This document shows positions 48,174 through 59,580 of a stretch of DNA of 64,000 nt, piece by piece. The notes below the pieces were generated by a model. It was not told the origin of the DNA. It made no database searches and was given only the letters and a program-made list of their open reading frames with translations. Position 1 is the stretch's first letter. Every line of letters begins with the position of its first letter. This DNA comes from Lindgomyces ingoldianus (Eukaryota > Ascomycota > Dothideomycetes > Pleosporales > Lindgomycetaceae): NCBI RefSeq assembly GCF_010093535.1, contig NW_022985184.1, positions 647,993 to 711,992 of the forward strand. Reading direction: 5' to 3'. Position numbers and translations under genes: made by a program.

Positions 48174-49397
48174 ATGGCTACCGGCTCTGCCACCCCGAGC
48201 GCCGCAGCGACGTCCGCTGGGCCCCCGACACAGAAAGTTAGCGACGTGATCTCGAGCTTCCGGCCTTCCAGAGTGGGCTCCCATTCTCTTCAGAGAGCTG
48301 CTCCCCGCTTACATGGCCTTTCTAGCGCTTCAAGCCTGGCGACTCGCGAACGTCCGTGACTTCCCTAGACTTCGACGACACTGGCGAGCTTGCGATTGTC
48401 GCCCGCGACGATGATACGCTGCAAATCTACAACTGCAAGGAGGGCAAGCATGCGAAGGAATTGAAGAGTCAGAAGTACGGCGTGCATCTCGCGCGTTTCT
48501 CGCATCACGCACAAAGTATCATATACGCCAGCACGAAAGTGGACGGTACTCACCCCCCCTCCCCCCTCCCCAGCAGGTTGCCATGTTGATTGCTCCACAG
48601 ACACTATCCGCTTCCTCTCCACCCACGATAATTCATACATCCGCTACTTCCGCGGCCACACCGACACAGTAACATCCATCTCCCTGTGCCCCTCCTCCGA
48701 CACCTTCATCTCCTGTTCCCGCGACAACACGGTCCGAATATGGAACCTCCAATCCAACAACCATCAAGGCCTCCTCCGACTCCACGCGCCCTACCTCGCC
48801 GCGTATGATCCATCGGCCACCGTCATCGCCATCGCCTCACCGCCAACACACTCCGTCCTACTCTACGACATCCGGAACTACGACAAAGCCCCCTTCGCAA
48901 CCTTCGACCTGCTCGACCTCGAACAACGATTCCTCGGCCCACAAGGCGGAGACTGGACGAAGATGGAATTCACGAACGATGGAAAGAGTCTTGTGATTAG
49001 TACCACGGGGACCGGCCACTTCATCCTCGACGCCTTCTCCGGCGAACTCTCCCACTTCTGCTACCGTAAATCCGGACATTCAGGCCGTCTTGCCCCGGGC
49101 GCTTCACCCCCCGGTCACGGCGCAAACATAACGAACGGCACCTCTCCCGCACTCGGTCAGGGCGATGTATGTGTCACGCCAGACGGCCAGTATCTCGTCG
49201 GAGGAAGCGGCGATGACGGCCTACTCGTATGGGACATTTCGAAGCCTCCCGCGCCGAATAACTTCCTCGAGCCAGTGGAGAAGTTGCCGGGGTATGGGAA
49301 AGCGGCTGTGGTGGGGTACAATCCTAGGACGAATGTGTTGGCGAGTGCCGATCACGACCTTTTGCTTTGGCAGCCGGATCCGGATTTGATGATGTGA
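48174..49397 (+). CDS. SWD2: WD40 protein Swd2, COMPASS and CPF subunit (371 aa)
   Basis: Seven-bladed WD40 protein; in yeast it serves both the Set1/COMPASS H3K4 methyltransferase and the cleavage and polyadenylation factor. Three exons, 48174-48272, 48326-48545, 48601-49397; introns 53 and 55 nt. The family start KVSDVISSFRPSR is joined to FKPGDSRTSVTSLDFDDTGE over an intron with an unusual donor (GTGGGC). Later landmarks are YNCKEGKHAKELKSQKYGV, DTIRFLSTHDNSYIRYFRGH, SLCPSSDTFISCSRDNTVRI, APFATFDL, FTNDGKSLVISTTG and GQYLVGGSGDDGLLVWDI. There is an insertion between blades 5 and 6 (RKSGHSGRLAPGASPPGHG) common in filamentous fungi. Length is close to family norm (yeast 329 aa). Confidence 0.93.
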
Positions 49398-50467
49398 GTA
49401 TTGGAAGCTTACAAGGGGTTGAGAAGGAGAGTGAATGGCTGGTTATTGTTCAGAGAGTAGATTTTTGAAGCGCGGGGTGGGGTGTGAAGGACGATCGGGT
49501 TAGGATATCACAGGGGGATAGGAGTGAAGGTGAGGGAGGCTATTGGACAGTATTGACTGGCAGGCTATCCTTGTGGTGAAGGAAATAAACATTGGGAAAT
49601 AAAGCGTGTGCATTAAACGATTGCGATATTCAGTGAGCTCGAATTCAAAGAGTGGGCCAAACCAAAAAGCACGAGAGAAGATAGAATCAAAAACCGAGGA
49701 GTGTAGGATGGGGAAAGGAAGCCGTATCACGCATGTTTGGAAAATACTTCCCCTTTTTTATCTTTATTTTTGAAAATGCTTTTGAGTTACGGAATCGTAC
49801 TCGCTTGCGCTAATGAAGGTTGGGCTAGTGGAGGGGAACCGAGAGTGTGGGAGGGGATGAATTAAAAGGGTGGAATGGTGGGTATCAAGGATATTAGCGA
49901 AAGAGGGAGGCGAAGAGGGGAGACGAATGAGGAAGAGGTGAATAGGCGAAGCGAATGAATGAGGGGATAAGTGATGAGTGGGGGTGAATTGAGGGGAATG
50001 AGGTCAGCTTGAACAGGGTAAACATGAGTGGAAGGTGTGAAGAGGTTTGCAGTAAACGAAGGCAATGTGAATGAGGCTGGCGTGAAAGGCGTTAATGCGA
50101 GTGACTGTTTAGGTAGAAGACCCAGGGACATGAATGTACCGTGTGTGAAATGGTGTTGGTAAACATCAACAAAGGGAATATTAGCACTTTCGAATAACTT
50201 AGGAAGTTAGCGGAAATGCGGAAAGGGGACAGGGATGTGCATAGGAAGAGATTATTGTCCTATAATGATTTAACTGCTTACAGAAAACGATCTTTGGGGA
50301 TTCCAGTTAACTGCTCAGGTTTATAAAGAGGTAACAGGCCGGGATGTTTGTCATGTATAGGTACCAGACGGCGAAACAGCGATGTTAGAGAGGCTGGTTT
50401 TCTCATATCTATGATATCTGGGGTTAGATGAGACGGACACCATTCACAATGCTAAAGTATCTCCAGA
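49398..50467. other. Convergent spacer, no gene seen
   Basis: 1.07 kb between the SWD2 and LAS1 stops. The stretch at 49850-50130 is G/A-rich on the plus strand with loose GAATGAGG-type repeats; nothing else is recognised. Confidence 0.5.
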
Positions 50468-52045
50468 TCATTCATCATCTCCCCATACAATCGGCAGTGC
50501 TCCAATAGGCTGTCTCCTCCACATCCCTAACCCTTTCTGTATTCCTTTTCCCTTCGTTGCTATGGTCACCGTCATTTCCGTAGGGGTCTCGTCCGGGGTG
50601 GTATCTTGTGATTGCGTATTTTCTACCACATCATCCATCTTCCTCTCAACATCCGTCTCTTCTCTCGCAGCTTTTAGCACGTCTGACCATGCTTGACAGA
50701 AATCTTGACCATAGCTCTTCCGTACCGCCTTATCATTCAATACCCATTCGGCTAGCTTTAAATTCCAAAATGAGGCCGAGGTAAGGCATTCACTCATCAC
50801 TTCTCCTAGTAGCTTCTGGTCCGGATACCGACTGCGAGGGATGGACCAGGCGTCTGATGTCAGGATGTGTAGAAGCCATTGACACATTGCCTCTCGTTTT
50901 GGATCCAGGGAGACGGGAAGCAAGGGGGAGGAAGGAGTGTCGAGTGTAGCCTGTATGTGAGTAATCAGGCCTCGAAATAATGAAGGTTGGTGATTGACTA
51001 GAACGAGGAAGAGAGGGGTCCAAATGAGGTATGCACCCTCCATTATGCTACCAAGTCTAGAAAATGTAAATACTTATAGTTAAGTTAGAGGAGAGCGTGA
51101 CGTACTTCTTGTCTGATGGAATTATATACATCTGATCCACTAGCTGCACTATAAGCAGTTTGAGAGTTTTGGAAGAGAATTGGGAGTCATCAACGCATGC
51201 TTTCACAGCCGTTTTTGCTGCCCCTGAGCTCTCGCGTCGGTCGGTCTTTGTGCTCTTGAGTTGGAGCTGGCTCTTGAGTTCTGCTTTCCTGTATCTTACA
51301 TATGTTTTCAGGATTGTTTGGAGGTTTTGCTACCAAAAATCAGTCCTCTCTTCGTCCTGGAAGGATATTAACTACTCACTGCAACGTCTCTCGAGTCTAG
51401 GGAATTGGAAGGAGGGCTAGCGGATTCTTTTGATTCGAGAAGATCCAAGTGAGCCCAGAACCAAGACCACAACCAGTGTAAAGATTCATCGGCTGCATGC
51501 TTGAGGTGTGGTAGCGAAGGCAGATGGCGGTGTACAATGCAATGTCGAGTTTCCAACAAACTAGCAGGAAAATCAAACGGCGGTGCAGTTTCTTCCATAG
51601 GTTGTGCCCGGTTTCGAGCCAGGCCTGCTTGGCTATCTGCGAACCCGGTAACAAATCTGCGTTAATGGTGAGCAGTTAGATCATAATTAAAGGTGAATGG
51701 AATGGGCCGGATGGTACCTTGAGATTGCTGCAGCGTATAGCAAACGAAGAGAGTTATGCGGAAGGCTGCCTTTCTCTTCCTGGACCATTGCATCAACAAG
51801 GTCTACAGTAGAATCTAGTGCTAAAGGCATCTCGTGTTTTCTTGCCCGCCATGCTAATATCTGATCTTGTTGGCAACGGCAACCTTAGAGACCATACGAC
51901 TAACCTTGTTGATAGCACGTTCCCTCCTTTCACCATCGGGGGCATATCCTCCACTGTACAGATCTTGTCGAAGTTTCAGAAGCTCGGCGCTATCTCGCCA
52001 AGGAGTGACTGTGAATAGAGCCTTCGTCATGGCGGTGAGGTCCAT
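50468..52045 (-). CDS. LAS1: Pre-rRNA ITS2 endonuclease Las1 (457 aa)
   Basis: HEPN-family nuclease that cuts ITS2 together with the kinase Grc3 during 60S ribosome maturation, in the nucleus. Five exons (on -): 51898-52045, 51718-51853, 51380-51656, 51106-51329, 50468-51056; introns 44, 61, 50 and 49 nt. The N-terminus FTVTPWRDSAELLKLRQDLY and RERAINKV, then WRARKHEMPLALDSTVDLV after intron 1, fit the family. The HEPN catalytic motif is TRHCIVH (R132, H137) within SLLETRHCIVHRHLPSLPHL; the next helix reads ADESLHWLWSWFW. The C-terminal half is helical and ends GALPIVWGDDE. Intron 1 is very short, and the donor used (C|GTATGG) was picked because phase 1 is required; an alternative is A|GTCGTA three bases upstream. 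Confidence 0.9.
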
Positions 52046-52760
52046 TAAGCCTTCGAATGAGCACTAGGAAATGTGGTTCAAGACCAACTCGGAGCGGGGA
52101 CATATGCAGGTCTCCTCCGATCTCATAAAGAAAAACAACATAGAAGAGGCGTAAAAAGTGGATGCGACAACATCTATGATTTGCTTGCACGTGAGTTCGT
52201 GACAAAAAGTTAAGGTGGGAATTAAGGGCATCGAAACCACTCGCTCATCTACTAATCCGATGCAGGTCTTCAAGACATGCCAACTTCGTGCGAGCTGCTG
52301 TGATGCCTTTCTGGCCTGCGTGCCTGATGGATTTTAGCAACGGGGAAGGTTCGGTGAGGTCGGTTTAAAAATTTTTAAGACATGCTTCCAAGTGTCAACG
52401 GCTTTCGCACTCAGCCGACATCCGATGCAGCTGATTTCACCGCTTCCTTAGTCATATCTCAACGATCCGAAACCGAGTGAATGACTAAAGCGCATCAGAA
52501 GGAGAATGCTGACATCACGTCCATTCAGGATATAGTTAGATATAATTCTTTATTATTCAAGCTTGTCTGTAGTTGAGACATGCATCATGCCATCGTTCGT
52601 AATCAAACATGTGGCTGGGCCAATAAGGCGTGGGGTATCCTGTACATATCCTCTCTTTTTCCCAACTCCAACGCTATGCTAATAACATTTAATAAAAAGA
52701 AGTATTGTTCCCGGCTACCCAGCTCGTCAAACAGGACATGTTTGAAGCTAGATGAGCCAA
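52046..52760. other. Intergenic, no gene seen
   Basis: 715 bp between LAS1 start and the stop of the next minus-strand gene; it should contain the LAS1 promoter. Confidence 0.5.
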
Positions 52761-53879
52761 TCATAACCAGCCATATCCCAAACCAGCGTCCCGCACTGGT
52801 ACAGAGGGTTGCTTCAATTGTTGAAACCACCACTCCTTGGTGTAGGTATCATCCTCGTCGAAAAAGAAACTCTGGCCCTCCATGTTGCCGGCAAGTTGGG
52901 GCTTGACGTTGATTGGTAGCGCGGTATCCTTCGCTGGCAGCTCTTCCACGCTGCCATCGTCAGAGCTAGCTTCGTCGGCGTCCTCCTCCTCCTCATCTTC
53001 TGGGGGCTGCCATGTCTCTTCGAGTTTCAGTCCTTTGCCGGTTCCCTCACTCAGTTTCGATGAATCCCAAGCAAGTTCTGGTTCCGGCAGGTCGTACAGG
53101 CCCATTCCCACCAACTCCTTCCCAGACGCTTCCATCTCTTCATCTTCGTCCTCGGCTACTGATTTTGTTTCTTGATCAGCTGTAGGATGCTGGATTGGGA
53201 GGAAGTCCATTGATCCATTGCAAGAGTTGACATTTTGAGTCTGATTCTTCTTGGCCCATTCTCGGAGGTACCACGGGAGTGGTTCGGTGGAAGGTGTCGA
53301 GTAGGAGGACATGGCATAGGATGGTGTCTGCTGAGAAGCTTCTTGCCAGCTAGATCCAGAAGATTGAGAGCCTCGGCCGTCATGTGATTGCGGATAGTGT
53401 GGAGTAGGTTGCGTCTGCTCGGGATATAGAGAATTTCGGGCGGAGAGAGAATAGAAATCAGAACCATGAGTAGAGTTGCGTGCAGATGGGGGGTGCAGCG
53501 TCCAGTCTTGAGAGGGAAGCGGCTCTATCACCGATGATCGGGACGGAACTTGGAATTGCGTCGATGAAGGGTGCCAACTCAATGGTCGTCCGAGCTCTCG
53601 TCGGTCCTCGTCTCCCTCCTCTTCACCAGCAATACCAAACATCATGTTGTAATGATCATCGAGCGTTGCGTATCGTTTGGTGCCAGATGTTGTTTTCCTC
53701 CTTTCGAGCGCCATGGGGCTATTGTGATTGCTCCTGGGCTTTTCGATCCGGGACGATCGACATCCGGCTTGACTTCCAGAGCTTCGTGAAGTACGGCGGG
53801 TGAGTTGAGAGGTGGACATTGGCGTCGACATGTTGGTAACGGAAAGGGAATCGTTCTCAGAAGATAAAGCGGATACCAT
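52761..53879 (-). CDS. Conserved Pezizomycotina protein of unknown function (372 aa)
   Basis: A single-exon gene. The first 200 residues are Ser/Thr/Gln-rich and disordered. Conserved-looking blocks are KRYATLDDHYNMMFGI near 70-85, EPLPWYLREWAKKN near 205-218, GLKLEETWQPP near 290, and above all the C-terminus GQSFFFDEDDTYTKEWWFQQ followed by LKQPSVPVRDAGLGYGWL. The last block is invariant in the fungal proteins I recall, which have no assigned role. Acidic runs (EDEDEEMEA, PEDEEEEDADEASSDD) separate the blocks. An Arg/Ser-rich N-terminus could be phosphorylated. No membrane segment or enzyme motif is seen. Confidence 0.8.
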   Translation of the reverse strand: MVSALSSENDSLSVTNMSTPMSTSQLTRRTSRSSGSQAGCRSSRIEKPRSNHNSPMALERRKTTSGTKRYATLDDHYNMMFGIAGEEEGDEDRRELGRPLSWHPSSTQFQVPSRSSVIEPLPSQDWTLHPPSARNSTHGSDFYSLSARNSLYPEQTQPTPHYPQSHDGRGSQSSGSSWQEASQQTPSYAMSSYSTPSTEPLPWYLREWAKKNQTQNVNSCNGSMDFLPIQHPTADQETKSVAEDEDEEMEASGKELVGMGLYDLPEPELAWDSSKLSEGTGKGLKLEETWQPPEDEEEEDADEASSDDGSVEELPAKDTALPINVKPQLAGNMEGQSFFFDEDDTYTKEWWFQQLKQPSVPVRDAGLGYGWL

Positions 53880-56800
53880 GACGGATAAGAAGGGGTGAGA
53901 AGGCTAAGTAGGATGGCGGGATACAATGGTCTCAGATGGGAAGGGTCACAAATAGCATGGTCGGATCCGTGGTGTGGTATGCTAACTCGGGGGCATCTGC
54001 ATAGGTATATGGTGAGCCAAGAGATATAGACGAATTAGGAAGGATGAGTTGGACTCACGGAGGACGGCTACTTCGCGGCACAGGTCATGGTGGGATGCTA
54101 GGAAGAAGCTAGGACAGACTCATGACACTACTAGGAAAGGGAATAGGCGCAGATAAGAGGCGGAAAGTTATTGCTTTACGGGGCTCTAAGGGATGGGGTT
54201 CGTGAAGGAACGGCTTCGTGACAACCAGGCCGAGTGGCACGGCTGGAAACGAGAGCAGGAGCTGATCAACAGAGTCATCATGGGAGACGCAGCCGACGAA
54301 AAGAAACGCCAAAAGTGATCAACCACACCCCAGGAGAGGATAGACTGAAGGACAGAGCGCGCGGGTATGTATCATGGCGCAACGGGGATCCGTGCAGGAC
54401 ACGCATGGTGGGTTCCTCCACCTGGGCAGACGGACAAGGGAGAAACACCACGACGGCGACGATGATGCTAGTGAGTGGGCGAGCGTGGTGCGACTGGGCT
54501 CCGGAACTTACGGCGCGACTCAGCTGGACCTCTGAGCCAGGGCATGGAGTGTCGTTGGCAGCATGGGGCGTGGCCGTCGAGGCGGTCAACTGCGCTGGAG
54601 CCCTAGCCCCGTGTGTCGATGTTGGACGAAGGAACGCCGGTGCATCGCATGCGACATTGAAGACAGGCGGGCAGCAGCGCGAGGCCAGCCCATGTTTAGC
54701 CGCTTGAGCAGAGGGCAAAATTAGTGGAAGGTCTGCCGGCGACCTGCACGGTGGGAGCCAAGCCAATCATCTGAGAGAGTCAGCGTGATATTATTGCTGG
54801 GCGGAGGGCGACGGGGTGCATTCAGCAAGATCTCGTGTCGATGCGCGCCCAAAAAGACCCAGTTCAGGGGCCTTTGGAGAGGTCAAACTTTGGGCGGGCG
54901 CAGTAGTTTCGGAGAGAGTGGGAGGGCGAGGTTGGCTGGCCGAAGAGAGCCTGCCAAACCCATCGTGTCCTTCCACCGGCAACGCCTCCTGCTTGGATGC
55001 GCTTGGATGTCATGGGCCAGCAGCTTGGTTTGCCGGCCTGCACGCACGATCGAGGGCCCTGCTCGCGGGAGTCGCAGCGCTGGTTTGATTCGCTTTTTCC
55101 AGCCGAACGGCATGCCAGTCTTTTCTGGAATCGCCATGCAACCAGCCTGTTCCCTGCTTCCCCCGGCGGCACAACTGCAACGGGCAGCGATGAATATCAC
55201 AGGGCGATGCAGTTCACGATGCAGCATCAGAAGTCTGCTGGGGTTGCACAGCCAACGGCAGCGCCGCGACGGAGATTGCAGCAATCAGCGTGCTCCATTC
55301 ACCCAGCACAAGCCTTGACGCTGCTGCTTTTCAGCCTCGCATGCACCCGACCAGGCCTGGCGCTGAGAGCACTGGATGCAGCAGCCGCTAGCATCCGTCC
55401 TGCTTCCCCTCAGCCATCTCCTCAGCGTGGGAGGGGTTACTCCATCACTGCGGGCTGCGCTTAAGGTGGCCCGTCTGGGATGCAGTGCGTCGTGCGGCAA
55501 TCCTGGCTGTTAGTTTAGGCACCGCCGAGAAAAAGCAGAAGTATCCTTTCTCATCAGGTGGAGTCTGGCTCTGAAACGGTCTAGGATGCTAACTTTCAAC
55601 AAAATTCGTGAGCGACATGCAGCATGCTAATGCCTCCACTGAGCCGCCGGCGTCGAAATACGGGGGACGACACGGAGTTGACCACAGCACACCCAAACAC
55701 ACGGTTACCATCATCAGGCACACGGCAATAATGGACGACAGGCTGAGCATGGAAAACGCGCGTTCTTTTGTTAGTCTTCCTCGACGAGCTTCGGCAGTGA
55801 GCTCGCCGCCACAGCGCTGGCGATATCAGAAAAAGTATTCGGGAGCCTTCCTACTTGCCTAGCCTGGAAGTGGCCATAACCACGGCGACTCGTGAGTAAT
55901 GTTCTCAAGAACACGCTTACGAGCGATCAGCCTAGCCAAACTGTTAGCAGTGGTAGCCTGCCTGACTTAATGCCAGCGCACTTGTTCTTGCTTGTGTGCA
56001 CATGTCGCCACGATTGACAGATCCCAGCCGTGTCACCTGTGACAAAGCACTTCGCAAGCATGTCGTCTCCAAAAGTGTTAAGGGGTTCGTGATGCTTCTC
56101 ACTATCGACAGATGAGGAGATCATCCCAAGGGCGGGTGAATACTCGCTTACTGTGGAAGCCACGACATCTGTCTGAGGCTGTTCGAAGCCTACCCTCTAA
56201 GCGTGCGCTCCCCACGGCGACCAGGCTCCAAGCGGCAATACCGTTTGATAGCTCGATAACGAGAAATCCCCGGAGTGATGGCTTGAGCGATGCAGCCGAC
56301 GCGCCGAAAGACCCTGGCTGTCGTCCCGCCTGGGTGATCGACAGCGGTTGGCGGGCACAGGGTGAATTATTTTGGCCATGGTCAAACGAACTGGGTCATG
56401 TCAGGGGGTAATGTCCTATCCGCCACCTGGAGTCGTGTGCGGAACCAAATGTGCGGACATGCATGGATGACCACACTGCTCACTTCGTTCGACTGTTCGT
56501 TTGGGTGCAACCAGGAACGCCATCGAACCTCTGCTGGCTGCCTCGTGCTGACGCAACCCAATAAAAGAGGCCAATGGCAGTACCTGGATTCTGGACAGCG
56601 CCGTCTTGTGCAAGATGCGCTTATATTTTCATTGAGCAGGTCCAAAGAATAGCAATCAATGGAGCCCTGATCCGTATCAAACTAGGGAAGAACGGCAGAC
56701 GGTGCGGCAACACATTCCAACTGCAGGATGTGTGAAATGAAGGACTCGTCTTGAGTCGTATATGCTTGGAACGCATATGATCCAGCACATCCCACGCATC

Positions 56801-59489
56801 ACACGCTCGGCCTTAACTGCAGCTACACCAGCCTCGGCCCTCTGCAGACAACTGCATTTGCAAGGCGTACCCTCTTGTGCATCACAGGACGAATTTGTAC
56901 ATGTGAGCGTCGGGCCGTGGACCTTGTCAAAGTAAGTCTGGATTGCGTGGAGGCGGAGCTATCGGTCTTGCATCACTCTCTTCTCGCATCAGGATCGGAT
57001 CGTGCTGATGGTGATGCTGACCGACCGACAGTGTGTCAGTGTCGCAAGGGTACCGCGAGGACCGGCATCTGTGACTGAGCAACAGCGGGAATGGATTCTC
57101 GCGCTGGCCTCGGAAGCCACCAGGCTATTACCCGTGTGTACCAGTTGTGATGGAGCTTCCAGTTGGAATCAATCAAAATTGCGAATGGCACTCAAGCCGT
57201 GGTTTCAGTGACGCCTCCAGGATTTATTGGTCACTCATCAGCCATCGGAAGGTTTGCCTGCGCGGGGCTGGAGCGCACTGCAAAGCGTCCAGCCAAGCCG
57301 AGCAGCTTCTGACAGCCTCAGCCCGGCAATCTGCAGCACGGGAAGGAAGAAAACCCTTAATGACGTACCCCCGCTGTCCCACGAGATGAGTGGGTCCGAA
57401 TGTGGCGTCGCATCGTGGAATCACAGACGGAAAAACTAAAGTGGCTGCGGCTTGAGCGGCTTTGCCCATGTTGGCCTATCGAACATTCCTTCAACTCGCT
57501 ATCCCTTACAATACAGTGGTTGGTTCCACAGCTTGCATCTGACGAGAATGCAAGGATCCAAGCGTCACCTTCGGTCGAGGGCTGTTCAAAGCCATGTCGA
57601 GCCGCCCACCATCATGCCTCGCTCGCACAAGCCTAAGGCGGACAAAGCAGAGAGAGTAACATCATCGTCGGTCGGTAGATTGGGAGGCCCGGCTTGATCA
57701 ACAATCCTCCAGTCCCAGGCAGAATCTGTGCGGCATGTTCTAGACTCCGTCGAGCCATGTCAAACGCTGGGCTTTTCAGTTGCGGGCGGCCGGCTGCGCA
57801 TCCCAGTTTACGGGGCCATGAACATGATTTTAACGTTCATGGGCTCCTCGGAAACTCCACTTTTCACTCGACTCTTGAATCAGCACGATCCAATTATCCG
57901 ACGACCAATCTGGCGTATCCTTCGATCGGCGCCCAATCGGGAAATCGGTGAAATCTCTCCCTAGAGCTCACTGCACATGCAGCCATCAATATCTGCCAGT
58001 CATGCGTGTTGCCTTAAAAGCAAAAAGCCTTTCGCTCAGCTAATGGCTCGCAAGCGGAAGCAAATGTTCTCCAGCGACTAGAAGAAGGGATAAGAAAGCA
58101 TACCAGGAGTGGCAGTCCATTCAACCACGAACCGTGGGACAGAGCGAAAGCCCAAATCACAGCTCCTCTGGCAACGTGGAGTGCTTGTTGCGCTGCTGAC
58201 TTGTGACCACCGAAGGCTGGGGAAATTTTACTAGGCGAGCTTCCCCTAGCCAATAAGAAAGCAAGCGAGGACAGAGTGTGCTCGCTGCAACCTGCATCAT
58301 GCAGAATTTAGATAGCTGCAAGAATCATGTCTCATCGGTCCTCTTCTTGTGCACCCTGCCATCCACAGGGTACCTCCTCGCAGAAAGGGCAAATCAGTCT
58401 CTGGGTGCCACGGACCTTGACTGCCGCGGCCACGTCGTGACTTACGCATTATTCTCACGGCTCATGAAACTTTGTTCTTCCATAAAGTTGATCGGCTAGT
58501 GACAGAGAAAGGAGTCTCGCATCCAGTCCAAGGTCAACCCAAGGCTGCCACCGCACACTACATTGCGCTTCTCGAGGCATGACAAGCCCACTTTGAAGAA
58601 TGCTTCCTTCCCGCCGCACCATCCTCCAACTATTAAGACCGGCAACGTAGATTATTCACGGTCCAGGTTGCATTTGCCTCTGCCTTAAGATCTTTCCTTA
58701 ACTGATCAGTTCGACGCGCAAGGCACCACTAGAACGTTCATTCCAGGGCTGTTCAGCTAACTGCGAGGAACAAAACCTTTGACCAAGGAACCAATGTTGC
58801 AGATAGGCATCAATGTTAATATAAAGCAGGCTCTCTCTTACATGAGGCAGCATATTTGCCGAGGTCGGACCAAATTCATGTACATTATGCTTACTTATTG
58901 TCGTTACACCACCGGCTGGACGCAGTATTTTTATCCAGCCTTCCATGGGTCTTTTTCGCTTCTTCGATTCGGGATCTACGTACGCGGTAAGGCAGCTTTA
59001 TTCCCAGTCAAACTTCCCCTTATGTCATAGCCTGCAGCTAATCACTCCTCATTCCTGTTCCTTTGCGCATGCGTGGGCGTTACAATTTACAAAATCTCGT
59101 CAGTAATTTCGGATCTATATGCAAGAAGGGCAAGCGGAATTCCAAGAGCTAAGCAGGGGCTTCGCACCCCAGTAACCGGGACCGAAGCCTTCTGTTCTTC
59201 AATCGGTCCGGCCTGAAAACGCTCACGAGCGGCAAGCCCTCTTGGCGAGAAACAGCATGCAAAAATATTTCAAAGCACCACCAATTCTTCTAGGCATCAT
59301 TCACATGTCCAACAAATCCCAGGCCTGTCTCACCAACACGAATCCTCTCATGTATCTAGGCTAAATCGACTCCGGTCTCTATGTCGATCTCCTTTTAAAC
59401 CTGCACGCCTGGCTGGCTGACACAAAGATTGCTCTTTCCACGAAGTACCCCAAAAACCCTTTCGCCGCTCTCACCCGTAATCCATCTCA

Positions 59490-59580
59490 CAGCCAGGATT
59501 TGCAACCGTAATTATGCCACCTGCTGTATTTGTATCGTGGGTGGACGAGCGCTCTAACCCGAGGCCTATTTTTGGCGGGG
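59490..59580 (-). other. tRNA-derived relic (candidate)
   Basis: On the minus strand GGGTTAGAGCGCTCGTC matches the D-arm wording common to many tRNAs, CCACC and GGTGG could form an anticodon stem around an 18-nt loop, and GGTTGCAAATCC resembles a B box. The D stem, T stem and acceptor stem are not properly paired, so this is a decayed tRNA or a tRNA-headed SINE rather than a working gene. Confidence 0.35.

Noticed and set aside
54234..55464. Several ORFs of 150-177 codons on both strands
   Set aside because: Mutually overlapping, Arg/Gly/Ala-rich in all frames, no homology or introns; chance frames in GC-rich DNA.
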